Of a stretch of DNA of 64,000 nt, positions 53,201 through 60,603 are shown one piece after another. Position 1 is the first letter of the stretch, and every line of letters begins with the position of its first letter. The DNA comes from DSWT01 sp035373625 (lineage in GTDB: Bacteria; Chloroflexota; Anaerolineae; B4-G1; SLSP01): assembly GCA_035373625.1 (NCBI GenBank), contig DAOSNS010000012.1, positions 1 to 64,000 of the forward strand. The letters run 5' to 3'. A model generated the notes under the pieces. The model had not been told where the DNA came from. It did no database searches and saw nothing but the letters and a program-made list of their open reading frames with translations. The position numbers and the translations under genes were made by a program.

Positions 53201-53846
53201 AACGGCGCGCAACTGCGGCGGCCAGGATTACAGCGACAGCCGGACGGTCTCCATCACGGCGGCCTGCGCGGTGCCTCTCGTTGGCGTCTCGATCACCGGG
53301 CAGACGGATGGCTACGTCAACGTGACCTATCAATTCACCGCTCTGCCCGATCCCAGCAACGCCACAGCGCCGGTCAGCTACGTCTGGTCGAGCGATGGGC
53401 TGCAAAGTGGACAAGGAACGGCGCAGGCCAGCTACACGTGGGCGATCACCGGCAGCCACACCATCAGCGTGACGGCGACCAACTGCGGCGGCAGCTTCAG
53501 CGACGACCACACCATCATGCTGGCAGAGCAACCGGCCAATTGCACCACGCCGCTTACCGGTGTCAGCATCAGCGGGCCGGCGCAAGGGGATAAGAACGCC
53601 GATCAGACGTTCACGGCCAATGTCCAGCCGAGCAACGCCACCACGCCGATTGCCTACGTCTGGTCCAGCAATGGGTTGGTCAGTGGACAGGGCACGTTAC
53701 AAGCCGTCTATCGGTGGAGTCAGGCGGGGGACTACCTCGTGAGCCTCAGCGTCAGCAATTGCGGTGGCTCGGCCAGCGCTACCCGCACTATCGAGATCGG
53801 CAAAACGTACATCTACCTGCCTCTCGTCCTGCGCAATCGCAACTGA
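50220..53846 (+). CDS. Secreted zinc metallopeptidase with PD40 and PKD domains
   Basis: The 1208-residue protein has a signal peptide (residues 1 to about 31). A peptidase domain carries the zinc motif HEIAHGLGFSG at 207-217. A carbohydrate-binding-like region follows near residues 375-530 (IIRNGGFDYDKAGWITNPFG). A TolB/PD40-type propeller lies at about 535-925 (IAYIGLDSNGYAKTVNRINP, RYVAFQWQTG, LWILDRLNPTERWRLTTDG). Three PKD-like repeats and the tail YIYLPLVLRNRN end it. The third zinc ligand is not obvious. It likely acts outside the cell on proteins. ATG 50220 follows GGAGTGATGAG. Confidence 0.75.
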   Translation: MKIENVFNLLVVCSLVMVSLLGAVPAQPSLADVATVRSMPAGPPAVLRAGQAVNLHRIPPPAQALAQHRIQSATIQVNYLPAGATDFFGTTCLTWPAAAQAAFSYAAGVWETLITSTVPIVIHACWANLAGGMLGYGGADNYYQGFTGAPMASTWYASALANALHGSDIEPSRPDMHLAYNQNFPWYYGTDGNPSNAQYDLVSVVMHEIAHGLGFSGSMRWDDGVYNPAQGNPQECDGVAGHGCWGGGTGMPIVYDRFVEDGGGNALTNTATYPNPSSALGTTLTGDNIWFDGSHANAANGGNRVKLYAPATWQSGSSYAHLDESFNGTQNALMTYSLDYGEANHNPGPIALGVLQDVGWTTNSAPPSTGQDIIRNGGFDYDKAGWITNPFGTHVGDGFGKNGIGYGMQIWPEYSNNRGYIGQELYLPTQTTAAVLSLDYAFVPQAGAAFGYFGAWIITDTGVIAPLLYVTTYPGSAWQTTGELTLDAGQLAALNVAHAAGQRVYLWLELYAQYLYVNVDNVSFTVSGTKTTPAWNGSIAYIGLDSNGYAKTVNRINPDGSNPQTLWTHPESGITNKIRDVVWKPDASELAFGSNHETLYSAFHADVYGIHPDGSGLRRITNPPSHADLLGGGYPVGTVTGKVRNDYGNLVSLLLYVEGAQDAVSVPAYTLYSEASFTVPNVAVLGGLQYVVFTWGAGSDVNCKYYAAAVVPMVAGQTVDVGTLSFNPATCSKYESEGITWKGDGTELAVDVITPRKFPAAGQAIGTELFSAPSTANLPAWSPVNNQVLYHYFSLDAGTRGIYLTTVGGGTGTRLVNDEGAVWVGLAWLPDGSGFVYTLDHKMYHYHLATSVSTLIADFYNEFVSNPSVSPDGRYVAFQWQTGTANVHDLWILDRLNPTERWRLTTDGKSMNPDWSRQNPAPPPTCTAPLTGVSLSGPASGQTGQDLTFTVSPQPTDASTPITYTWSTDGLVSGQGTTQATYRWAGAGSKTVQVTARNCGGQDYSDSRTVSITAACAVPLVGVSITGQTDGYVNVTYQFTALPDPSNATAPVSYVWSSDGLQSGQGTAQASYTWAITGSHTISVTATNCGGSFSDDHTIMLAEQPANCTTPLTGVSISGPAQGDKNADQTFTANVQPSNATTPIAYVWSSNGLVSGQGTLQAVYRWSQAGDYLVSLSVSNCGGSASATRTIEIGKTYIYLPLVLRNRN
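53004..53522 (+). repeat. 519-bp duplicated PKD block, copy 2
   Basis: Partner of the block at 47237-47755, with four silent differences and no gaps; both encode the same 173 residues. The sequences diverge abruptly outside the block. Confidence 0.9.
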
Positions 53847-53874
53847 GCGATACCGCTACTGAGCGATACCGCTA

Positions 53875-53906
53875 CCCGTCCCCCCGCTATCCCACGGGGG
53901 GACGGG
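53875..53906 (+). terminator. GC-rich hairpin after metallopeptidase gene
   Basis: CCCGTCCCCCCG pairs exactly with CGGGGGGACGGG over an 8-base loop, 28 bases after the stop. It is preceded by a tandem duplication of CTGAGCGATACCGCTA. No T-run follows; a terminator or REP-like element is possible. Confidence 0.5.
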
Positions 53907-53907
53907 T

Positions 53908-54066
53908 ATGTTGGGTCTCTTTCCAGAACAGGTGCGGGAAGTGTTAGTGGCGCAACTGGACGATGAAGACTTCTATCTGACCTCGCGCGCGGCAAAAGCA
54001 CTTGGCAACAGTGGCGACGCAGTCTCGAACCGGCGACGCGGTCATCACACAAACCGCAACAAGTGA
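53908..54066 (+). pseudogene. HEAT-repeat gene fragment
   Basis: A 52-residue frame reads LFPEQVREVLVAQLDDEDFY then LTSRAAKALGNSGDAV, the pattern of a HEAT-like repeat, and then runs into RRRGHHTNRNK before the stop. It begins within two bases of the hairpin, without a ribosome site. It is best read as a leftover piece of a longer HEAT-repeat gene. Confidence 0.35.
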
Positions 54067-54191
54067 GCCGCCAGGAACGCAAACAGCGTAAGCAAACGCG
54101 GTGAGAGAATAAATAGCGCGCAAACACAATCACCGCATTACGCTGTCGCTGCATGGTGGCTGCGCAGCCGGGGAATATGATAAAATTACAT

Positions 54192-54220
54192 TTGACTGTT
54201 CTTGTTTCAGGTAGTATACC
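54192..54220 (+). promoter_or_regulatory. Possible promoter in AT-rich gap
   Basis: TTGACT (54192-54197) and TATACC (54215-54220) are 17 bases apart. They precede the sugar isomerase gene by about 290 bases. The region from 54180 is much richer in A and T than the neighbouring genes. Confidence 0.35.
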
Positions 54221-54259
54221 TATTATAATTCAAGTTCACGCCATAGCATACAAAGCGGC

Positions 54260-54415
54260 ATGGCTAACGAAGATTTCCTGTATCCTGCCAACTACTTCTT
54301 TGTCATTGAAGCGCCGTGGAATATAGCACAGGTTTGGGGCATCAAGTACGGTTAGCAATGGTTTGAAAAGAACGGCTGGCGTTACTATTTGATTTATGAT
54401 TACTTTGTTGTATAG
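54260..54415 (+). pseudogene. Possible gene remnant with internal TAG
   Basis: The frame from ATG 54260 reads FLYPANYFFVIEAPWNIAQV and stops at TAG 54353-54355. The same frame then continues QWFEKNGWRYYLIYDYFVV to TAG 54413-54415. The aromatic-rich composition on both sides of the first stop looks like one protein. There is no clear ribosome site. It may be a decayed small gene. Confidence 0.3.
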
Positions 54416-54438
54416 TTTATAGTATCAGCCGTTCTTTT
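54366..54438. promoter_or_regulatory. Long inverted repeat upstream of the isomerase gene
   Basis: AAAAGAACGGCTG (54366-54378) and CAGCCGTTCTTTT (54426-54438) are exact 13-bp complements around a 47-base AT-rich loop that holds TATAG-type boxes. On the plus strand the right arm ends in TTTT, so it could act as a leader terminator before the sugar operon. Confidence 0.4.
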
Positions 54439-54506
54439 GAAGTCTGCTTATTGAAGATGAACTTTAGTTTATCTCAAAACTCTATGACGAAAGCGAGGTA
54501 CGTACT

Positions 54507-55919
54507 ATGAAACAACCCACATTAGGCATCATCATCGGCAACCGGGGATTCTTCCCCACAGAACTCTGTCGAGAGGGACGCGCGAAAATCCTCAAGGTCT
54601 TTGAGGAAGAAGGCATCAAGCCCATCGTCCTTTCGCCGGAGGATTCACCTTATGGGTCGCTGGAGACGAACGAAGCGGCGCGCAAGTGCGCCGACCTCTT
54701 CCGTGCCAACCGCGACGACATCATCGGTGTTGTGGTCACGCTGCCCAACTTCGGCGAGGAAGGCCCGATCGCCAATGCGCTGCGTTGGGCCGAGCTGAAC
54801 GTGCCGGTGCTCATCCAGGCCACGCCCGATGACACAAATTTCATGACCATCGCCCACCGCCGTGACTCCTTCTGCGGTAAAATGTCCACCTGCAACAACC
54901 TCAAGCAGATGGGGATCAAGTACACGCTCACCACACTGCACACAGTAGACCCGGAGAGTGAGAGCTTCCGTCAGGACTTGCGCAATTTTGTGGCGACCTG
55001 CCGCGTCGTCAGGGGGCTGAAGCACGCACGGGTCGGCATGATTGGCGCGCGCCCGGCGGCGTTTAACACCGTCCGCTTCAGCGAGAAGCTCTTCGAGCGC
55101 GCAGGCATCAGCGTAGATACGATTGATCTCTCCGAGGTCTTCGGGCGCATCGAGCGGCTCAAGGATGACGATCCCGCCCTACTCGCCAAACTGGACGCGC
55201 TCAAAGCGTACTTGAAGGTCAAGGGGGTGCCCAATCAAGCCCTGGTCAAGATGGCCAAATTCGGTGTGGTCGTGGACCAGTGGATGCAGGCCGAGGGCCT
55301 CATCGCCAGCGCGGTGCAGTGCTGGACGGCAATGGAAGAATACTACGGCGTCGTCCCCTGCACGATGATGAGCATGATGAGCAATCAGCTTATGCCCTCT
55401 GCCTGTGAGACCGACATCGCCGGCGTGATCGGCATGATGGCGATGGCGTTCGCCTCCGGCAAGCCCAGCGCGCTCGCCGACTGGAACAACAACTACGGCG
55501 ACGATCCCAACAAGGGCGTACTCTTCCACTGCTCCAATCTGCCCAAAGACCTCTTTGAGGAGACGCCCGATATGGACTACCAGGAGATCATCGCCGGCAC
55601 GGTAGGCAAAGACAACACCTACGGTACCGTTGTGGGCCGCGTCAAGGCTGCGCCGTTCACCTACACCCGCATCTCCACCGATGACTTTGAGGGCAAGATC
55701 AGAGTCTATCTAGGCGAAGGCACGCTCACCAAAGACCCGCTCAAAACCTTCGGCGGCTACGGTGTCTTCGAAATCCCCAACCTGCAAGGCTTGCTACATT
55801 ACATCTGCGAGAACGGCTTCGAGCACCATGTCGCCATCAACATCTCGCGGACCGCGGACGCGGTGAACGAGGCACTGAGCAAGTATCTGGGCTGGGACGT
55901 CTATTACCACAAAGGGTAG
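54507..55919 (+). CDS. L-fucose/L-arabinose isomerase family protein
   Basis: The 470-residue protein has the layout of the FucI/AraA family: an N-terminal domain (LGIIIGNRGFFPTELCREGR), a central domain (ATPDDTNFMTIAHRRDSFCG and RVGMIGARPAAFNTVRFSEK) and a C-terminal domain with acidic and His metal ligands (CETDIAGVIGMMAMAFAS then ADWNNNYGDD, and GFEHHVAINIS). Members interconvert aldoses and ketoses using a divalent metal. It probably feeds the class II aldolase and dehydratase downstream (58206 and 58847). The substrate is not determined; L-fucose, L-arabinose or a related sugar is possible. The ATG at 54507 follows GAAAGCGAGGTACGTACT. Confidence 0.8.
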   Translation: MKQPTLGIIIGNRGFFPTELCREGRAKILKVFEEEGIKPIVLSPEDSPYGSLETNEAARKCADLFRANRDDIIGVVVTLPNFGEEGPIANALRWAELNVPVLIQATPDDTNFMTIAHRRDSFCGKMSTCNNLKQMGIKYTLTTLHTVDPESESFRQDLRNFVATCRVVRGLKHARVGMIGARPAAFNTVRFSEKLFERAGISVDTIDLSEVFGRIERLKDDDPALLAKLDALKAYLKVKGVPNQALVKMAKFGVVVDQWMQAEGLIASAVQCWTAMEEYYGVVPCTMMSMMSNQLMPSACETDIAGVIGMMAMAFASGKPSALADWNNNYGDDPNKGVLFHCSNLPKDLFEETPDMDYQEIIAGTVGKDNTYGTVVGRVKAAPFTYTRISTDDFEGKIRVYLGEGTLTKDPLKTFGGYGVFEIPNLQGLLHYICENGFEHHVAINISRTADAVNEALSKYLGWDVYYHKG

Positions 55920-55939
55920 GAAACCGCTATACATCCTGG

Positions 55940-55974
55940 CAACGGGAGACGCGCCTTGTGTGCGTCTCCCGTTG
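55940..55974 (+). terminator. Hairpin terminator after the isomerase gene
   Basis: CAACGGGAGACGC and GCGTCTCCCGTTG form a 13-bp stem with a 9-base loop, 21 bases after the stop, and are followed by TGGTTT. It separates the isomerase from the inserted restriction-modification genes. Confidence 0.65.
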
Positions 55975-55990
55975 TGGTTTACATACCACG

Positions 55991-56151
55991 GGGCTTATCA
56001 TTCTTGTTCCGAGGGGAACGCCAGTTCGCCATTTTAGCTGATAGAGTTGAGAAACGCGGATCTGACGATCCGCTCAAAGCGGTTGAGAAACGCGGATCTG
56101 ACGATCCGCTCAAAGCCAAATGAAGTTGCTGTAACGAGAATGATAAAGCCC
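55991..56151 (+). mobile_element. Miniature inverted-repeat element, copy 3
   Basis: The 161-bp element runs from GGGCTTATCATTCTTG to AGAATGATAAAGCCC. A 36-bp core containing ACGCGGATCTGACGATCCGC is duplicated in tandem, which explains the extra length over copies 1 and 2. It is flanked by the 12-bp direct repeat GTTTACATACCA (55977-55988 and 56153-56164), like a target-site duplication. Confidence 0.8.
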
Positions 56152-56153
56152 TG

Positions 56154-56181
56154 TTTACATACCAGGGACTTTGTGTACAAT
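56154..56181 (+). promoter_or_regulatory. Promoter of the restriction-modification pair
   Basis: TTTACA (56154-56159) lies inside the right flanking repeat of the miniature element. TACAAT (56176-56181) follows 16 bases later. The restriction gene starts 32 bases after the -10 box, with GAAGGAGATG as its ribosome site. Confidence 0.5.
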
Positions 56182-56212
56182 TATCTAAAGCATGTGAACT
56201 GAAGGAGATGCC

Positions 56213-57169
56213 ATGTCAGCAGCGCCTATACCACAACCTTATCCACGTATCAGCGACCCGGATGATAAAGCGTATGGTTGTTTGGATACAAACACCTTGA
56301 AACCGCATCCTTACAAAATCCCGGTCGAGGTTCTGACACAAATGATTCGAGAGGCGATTGATAAAGCCAATCAGAAATCAAGTCGTGAAAGTATCTCAAT
56401 TCCTGCAGATGCCACTACCGAGGATCTTTCCAAAGCCTATCGCCGCGCGGGGAAAGATCTGTTTCGGTATTTCAAGCGCTACTATGAAGATCCGGCATCC
56501 ACAGCGCATCAGGTTTACAAAAAACATTATCGTGATGTCGGTGTGGAGCAATTCCGTAGCCGGGTAATTCAAAAAGGGCGCATGAATTCTGGATGGCGGT
56601 ATCAGTTCTTATTGCTTGACTGCGCTGTGCACAGCCAACGTTTCAAAAGTGTTTCCGATTTAGGATTGGCAGAAGCAGACTTCAGTGCCGTGATTGAGTT
56701 TGTGAAACCTGACCTGCCACCTTTGAGCCTCTATGTCTCAGTAAAGAACCGGCGTAATACGCTAGGTGGACAGGACTGGCCGAAATCTATCAGAGCTTTG
56801 GAAACGGTTGCGATGAACGATCGCAATCGTATCGGCCCTTACTGTTGTGTCTTTGGAATTGCCATGGACCGCGGCCAGAGATCCATCAAAATCGAGCAAA
56901 GAACCGGCCAAGCCTACTCCGCCAATACAGAGGTATGGTTATCTGATTTCTTATGGCCTTTCTTTGCGAACTATTCTTACGAAGAGATAATGAAGCTGGT
57001 GTTAGATGTGTTGTTGAGTGTGCAGGAATCCGAAAAACTCATTTCGCAAATTCAGGCACCGGATGAGGTTTTGGAATCTTTTGGACTTGAATGTCGTAAG
57101 GCAGGTTTAGTGAACGATGAAGGTTATTTCGATGATCCATACAAGTTAATCCAATTCTTCTGCAAGTGA
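56213..57169 (+). CDS. Type II restriction endonuclease candidate
   Basis: The 318-residue protein has no name I can give with certainty. It lies 26 bases before a site-specific methyltransferase on the same strand, the standard layout of a Type II restriction-modification pair. The central region has Asp156 (AEADFSAVIEF) and, 20 residues later, SVK (SLYVSVKNRRNTLGGQDWPK), which could be the metal-binding residues of a PD-(D/E)XK nuclease. Its base composition is lower in GC than the sugar genes around it, a sign of transfer. ATG 56213 follows GAAGGAGATGCC. Confidence 0.65.
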   Translation: MSAAPIPQPYPRISDPDDKAYGCLDTNTLKPHPYKIPVEVLTQMIREAIDKANQKSSRESISIPADATTEDLSKAYRRAGKDLFRYFKRYYEDPASTAHQVYKKHYRDVGVEQFRSRVIQKGRMNSGWRYQFLLLDCAVHSQRFKSVSDLGLAEADFSAVIEFVKPDLPPLSLYVSVKNRRNTLGGQDWPKSIRALETVAMNDRNRIGPYCCVFGIAMDRGQRSIKIEQRTGQAYSANTEVWLSDFLWPFFANYSYEEIMKLVLDVLLSVQESEKLISQIQAPDEVLESFGLECRKAGLVNDEGYFDDPYKLIQFFCK

Positions 57170-57195
57170 TGGATTCTACTTAATAGGATGACATC

Positions 57196-58155
57196 ATGCA
57201 AACCGTTTTAGTGAAGTCAGGCCACGGGCATCAACGCATAGCCCATTGTACAGTGATTTTGGGCGATAGCCGCGAGGAACTAAAAGCTTTCAAAGGGCAG
57301 GTTGACCTCATTGTTACATCGCCGCCGTATGCTGACGCGCGCCGCAGGCATTACGGTGGCGTCCATCCAGATGACTTTGCCGATTGGTTTTTGACTTTTC
57401 ATCAAGTTTTCTGGGATGTTTTGAAACCAACAGGGAGTCTGGTCATCAACATCAAAGATAAGGTAGTAGATGGCGTTCGCCATCGCTATGTCTGGCATAC
57501 GATTGAGGCGCTTTGTGAACGTGGCTGGTTGGCAATAGATGACTACATCTGGCATAAACCCAATCCAATGCCGGGGTACTGGCCGACACGCTTGAGCGAT
57601 GGATGGGAATACTGTTTTCACCTGGCAAAACAGAAAAAAATCTTTTTCAACCATGAGGGAGTTAAAAAACCCATTGGTGAATGGGCCGAAACACGCTTGA
57701 GTAGCTTGAGTGAAAACGATCTCAGTCGTCACAATTCGATCAATCAAAGCGGTTTTGGCCGAGATCTCTCACGTTGGGTGGGGAAAGATAAAGTTTTACC
57801 GAGTAATGTTTTGACTTGTGCCGTAGTAGGGAAAAACAAGGCACATCCTGCTGTTTATCCGGCAGCTTTGCCAGAGTTTTTCATAAAGCTACTTTGTCCA
57901 GAAAACGGCATGGTCCTGGACCCCTTTGCCGGAAGCGGTACAACCGCTATCGCCGCATTGTCTTTAGGACGCGATTGCATTTTGGTGGATAATCAGGAAA
58001 AATATTACCATATAGCGATTCAACGGCTTAAAGAGGAAGCGGCCGCACAAATCCTGGATACGATAGAGGCTCCAGAAAATAATGCGGGGATTCCCTTAGT
58101 CCTTCAGTTACGTTTACTTGAAGAGAGAGAAAAGTTGATTAAAATTTCAGAATGA
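57196..58155 (+). CDS. Type II DNA methyltransferase (N4-cytosine type)
   Basis: The 319-residue protein has the catalytic motif TSPPY at 41-45, typical of N4-cytosine methyltransferases. The AdoMet motif DPFAGSGTTAIAALSLGRD lies at 242-260, after the catalytic motif (beta-class order). The region between (WEYCFHLAKQKKIFFN then WAETRLSSLSENDLSRHN) would recognise the DNA target. It protects the host DNA from the partner nuclease at 56213. The pair splits the sugar operon. The weak start site is AATAGGATGACATC. N6-adenine activity is also possible with an SPPY motif. Confidence 0.85.
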   Translation: MQTVLVKSGHGHQRIAHCTVILGDSREELKAFKGQVDLIVTSPPYADARRRHYGGVHPDDFADWFLTFHQVFWDVLKPTGSLVINIKDKVVDGVRHRYVWHTIEALCERGWLAIDDYIWHKPNPMPGYWPTRLSDGWEYCFHLAKQKKIFFNHEGVKKPIGEWAETRLSSLSENDLSRHNSINQSGFGRDLSRWVGKDKVLPSNVLTCAVVGKNKAHPAVYPAALPEFFIKLLCPENGMVLDPFAGSGTTAIAALSLGRDCILVDNQEKYYHIAIQRLKEEAAAQILDTIEAPENNAGIPLVLQLRLLEEREKLIKISE

Positions 58156-58205
58156 CCCCGCAATCCCGTTTCATAATATCTCAATAACAATGTGAGGACC
58201 ATACG

Positions 58206-58850
58206 ATGCTACTACAACCTTTACGTGAACAACTCTGTGCACTGCACATGGAACTCCCCAAAAATGACCTGGTGAAGTGGACGGGCGGCAATGTGAGCGC
58301 GCGCGACCCCGAGACGGGGTACGTGGTCATCAAACCCTCCGGTGTGCGCTACGAGGACTTGCGTCCAGAACACATGGTCATCGTCAATCTGGATGGCGCG
58401 ATCATCGAAGGCGACCTGAAGCCATCCTCCGACACGGCAAGCCACCTTTACATCTACCGTCATCGGCCTGATGTCGGCGGCATCGTCCACACGCACTCGC
58501 CGTATGCCACGGCCTTCGCCGCCGTGGGCAAGCCGATTCCCGTCGTTCTGACGGCGATGGCGGACGAGTTCGGTGGGCCGATTCCGTGTGGTGGATTCGC
58601 GTTGATCGGCAGCGAGGCCATCGGCAAGGTGGTGGTGGAGAGCATCGGCTCGTCGTGCGCGGTGCTGCTGAAGAACCACGGCGTCTTCACCATTGGGCGC
58701 GATGCCACGGCTGCCGTCAAAGCCGCCGTGATGACGGAGGATGTCGCCAAGACGGTGTGGCTGGCGTTGCAAATCGGCCAGCCTGAGGAGATTGCGCCGG
58801 ACGACGTCGCCAAATTGCATTATCGCTATACCCACGTCTACGGGCAGTGA
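58206..58850 (+). CDS. Class II aldolase/epimerase (FucA/AraD family)
   Basis: The 214-residue protein has the zinc-binding pattern GIVHTHSPYATAFA and the second His region LLKNHGVFTIG, with TGGNVSARDPETGYVVIKPS for phosphate binding near the start. This is the size and sequence type of L-fuculose-1-phosphate aldolase, L-ribulose-5-phosphate 4-epimerase and related aldolases. Its stop overlaps the possible start of the dehydratase at 58847, so the two are translated together. With the isomerase at 54507 it suggests catabolism of a pentose or deoxyhexose. ATG 58206 follows GTGAGGACC. Confidence 0.85.
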   Translation: MLLQPLREQLCALHMELPKNDLVKWTGGNVSARDPETGYVVIKPSGVRYEDLRPEHMVIVNLDGAIIEGDLKPSSDTASHLYIYRHRPDVGGIVHTHSPYATAFAAVGKPIPVVLTAMADEFGGPIPCGGFALIGSEAIGKVVVESIGSSCAVLLKNHGVFTIGRDATAAVKAAVMTEDVAKTVWLALQIGQPEEIAPDDVAKLHYRYTHVYGQ

Positions 58851-60586
58851 GTCCGATGGACGGCGACGCTTTGTCACGCGCAATGCTTCTGCCAGACGAT
58901 GACCCCACAATGCAGCTTATTGGGCCGCTTGGCGACGGAACCGATAGCCCTGGTGATTTATCGGTCGAACATGACCGCTACATCGTTGAGGGAACCCGGC
59001 TGGAGGACCTCTCGCAACTCGCTATCGTCGTCACCCCCCAACGCGATAATGTCGCCGTTGCCAGGTCTCACATTCCGGCAGGTACCGTCATCCTCTGGCA
59101 GGGACAGAAGATCGCCGTGCGTGCTGACATCCCCCCTGGACATCGTTTCGCGCTCTACCCCATCCCGGCCGGCGCGTGGGTGTGCCAGTATGGGCAGCCG
59201 TTCGCCCGCTCGAAGGGGCTTGCGCCGGGCGATCCGGTGAACGACGAGACGGTGGAAAACATCGTCCCGCAGGTGGATGCCGATAGCCTGACGTTGCAAC
59301 CATCGCACTTACCCCCGTGGGAAGGCACGCTGCCCACATTTCAGGGTTTTTATCGTCCCGATGGACAGGTAGGGGTGCGCAACTGGGTGCTTATCGTGCC
59401 GATGAGCATGTGTTCCAGCCACGAAGCAGCGCAGATTGCCGCGCGCGCCGAAATGCAGGGACTGTATACCCGCGAGCGTTATCCCAACGTGGACGGCGTC
59501 ACGGCAATTCCTCACACGGGCGGCTGCGGATGTCCCTATCCGCAGGCCGGTGCGCGCGAGCGGGGCACTCTGGAAAACACATTGCGGATTCTGGCACAGC
59601 ACATTGGCCATCCCAACATCGGCGCGGCCCTGCTCATTGAACTCGGTTGTGAGAAAACCAACCTGGCGACCTTCGATGCTTACTTCGGCACCGATGGCTT
59701 GACGGCGCGTTATGGAAAGCCGGTGTTGCGGCTCAGCATCCAGGAAGATGGCGGCTCGCAGGCGACCATCGCGCGTGGATTGGCGCTTTTGCCGGAACTC
59801 CTGGCCGAAGCCAATCAAACGTCCCGCCGACCGGCCCCCTTGAGTGCGCTGGCCCTGGGCCTCGAATGTGGCGGCAGTGACGCTTTCAGCGGCCTTTCGG
59901 CGAACCCCGCCCTGGGACAGGCAAGTGACCTGCTGGTGCGATGTGGGGGACGGAGTGTCATCTCGGAAGTGCCGGAATTTTTCGGCGCGGAGCACCTCTT
60001 CGCGCAACGCGCCGTGAACCGCGAGGTCGCTGCCGGTATCCTGGCGTTGCTCGAATGGTACCGCGCGCATGCCGCCGCGCGCGGAGGGCATAGCATGACC
60101 GAGAATCCCAGTCCCGGCAACCGCGAAGGCGGCCTGCTCAACATCACCATCAAATCGTTGGGGGCGCTTGCCAAGAGTGGCAGTGCGCCGGTCGTGGGGG
60201 TGCTCAATTACGGCGGTTGGGTGTGGGATCACGCAGACAGCGGCATTTATATGCTCAACACGCCGGGCTACGATCCGCCGTCTGTAACCGGGTTAGTCGG
60301 CGCGGGCTGCCAGCTTGTGTGCTTCACCACGGGACGCGGTTCGGTGTTCGGCAATGCGATTGCGCCGGTCATCAAAATCGCCTCCAACGACGCGCTTTAC
60401 GCGCGAATGTCTGGCGATATGGATGTGAACGCCGGAGCTGTCATCAGCGGCACGCGCACCTTGCCGGAGATGGGGCAGGCGATCTTCGACGAAATCCTCG
60501 CCGTTGCCTCCGGCAAGCTCACAAAGGCGGAAATCAACGGCCACCGCGAGTTCAACCTGTGGGAGATCGAAGGGCTGTTGTTGTGA
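58847..60586 (+). CDS. UxaA-family sugar-acid dehydratase
   Basis: The roughly 579-residue protein has an N-terminal SAF domain (DNVAVARSHIPAGTVIL and GHRFALYPIPAGAWVCQYG) and the D-galactarate/altronate dehydratase core (GVRNWVLIVPMSMCSSHEAA, HTGGCGCPYP, LGLECGGSDAFSGLSANPAL, EVPEFFGAEHLFAQRAVNRE, GNAIAPVIKIASN). Such enzymes remove water from sugar acids such as altronate in an iron-dependent reaction. The frame starts at GTG 58847 inside the previous stop; ATG 58856 is also possible. It suggests that the pathway includes an oxidised sugar. Confidence 0.85.
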   Translation: MSPMDGDALSRAMLLPDDDPTMQLIGPLGDGTDSPGDLSVEHDRYIVEGTRLEDLSQLAIVVTPQRDNVAVARSHIPAGTVILWQGQKIAVRADIPPGHRFALYPIPAGAWVCQYGQPFARSKGLAPGDPVNDETVENIVPQVDADSLTLQPSHLPPWEGTLPTFQGFYRPDGQVGVRNWVLIVPMSMCSSHEAAQIAARAEMQGLYTRERYPNVDGVTAIPHTGGCGCPYPQAGARERGTLENTLRILAQHIGHPNIGAALLIELGCEKTNLATFDAYFGTDGLTARYGKPVLRLSIQEDGGSQATIARGLALLPELLAEANQTSRRPAPLSALALGLECGGSDAFSGLSANPALGQASDLLVRCGGRSVISEVPEFFGAEHLFAQRAVNREVAAGILALLEWYRAHAAARGGHSMTENPSPGNREGGLLNITIKSLGALAKSGSAPVVGVLNYGGWVWDHADSGIYMLNTPGYDPPSVTGLVGAGCQLVCFTTGRGSVFGNAIAPVIKIASNDALYARMSGDMDVNAGAVISGTRTLPEMGQAIFDEILAVASGKLTKAEINGHREFNLWEIEGLLL

Positions 60587-60603
60587 AAAAAGGAGGTTGT
60601 CCA

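Noticed and set aside
53813..54154. Minus-strand 113-residue frame in the gap
   Set aside because: It is arginine- and cysteine-rich, crosses a perfect hairpin and a tandem duplication, and has no ribosome site.
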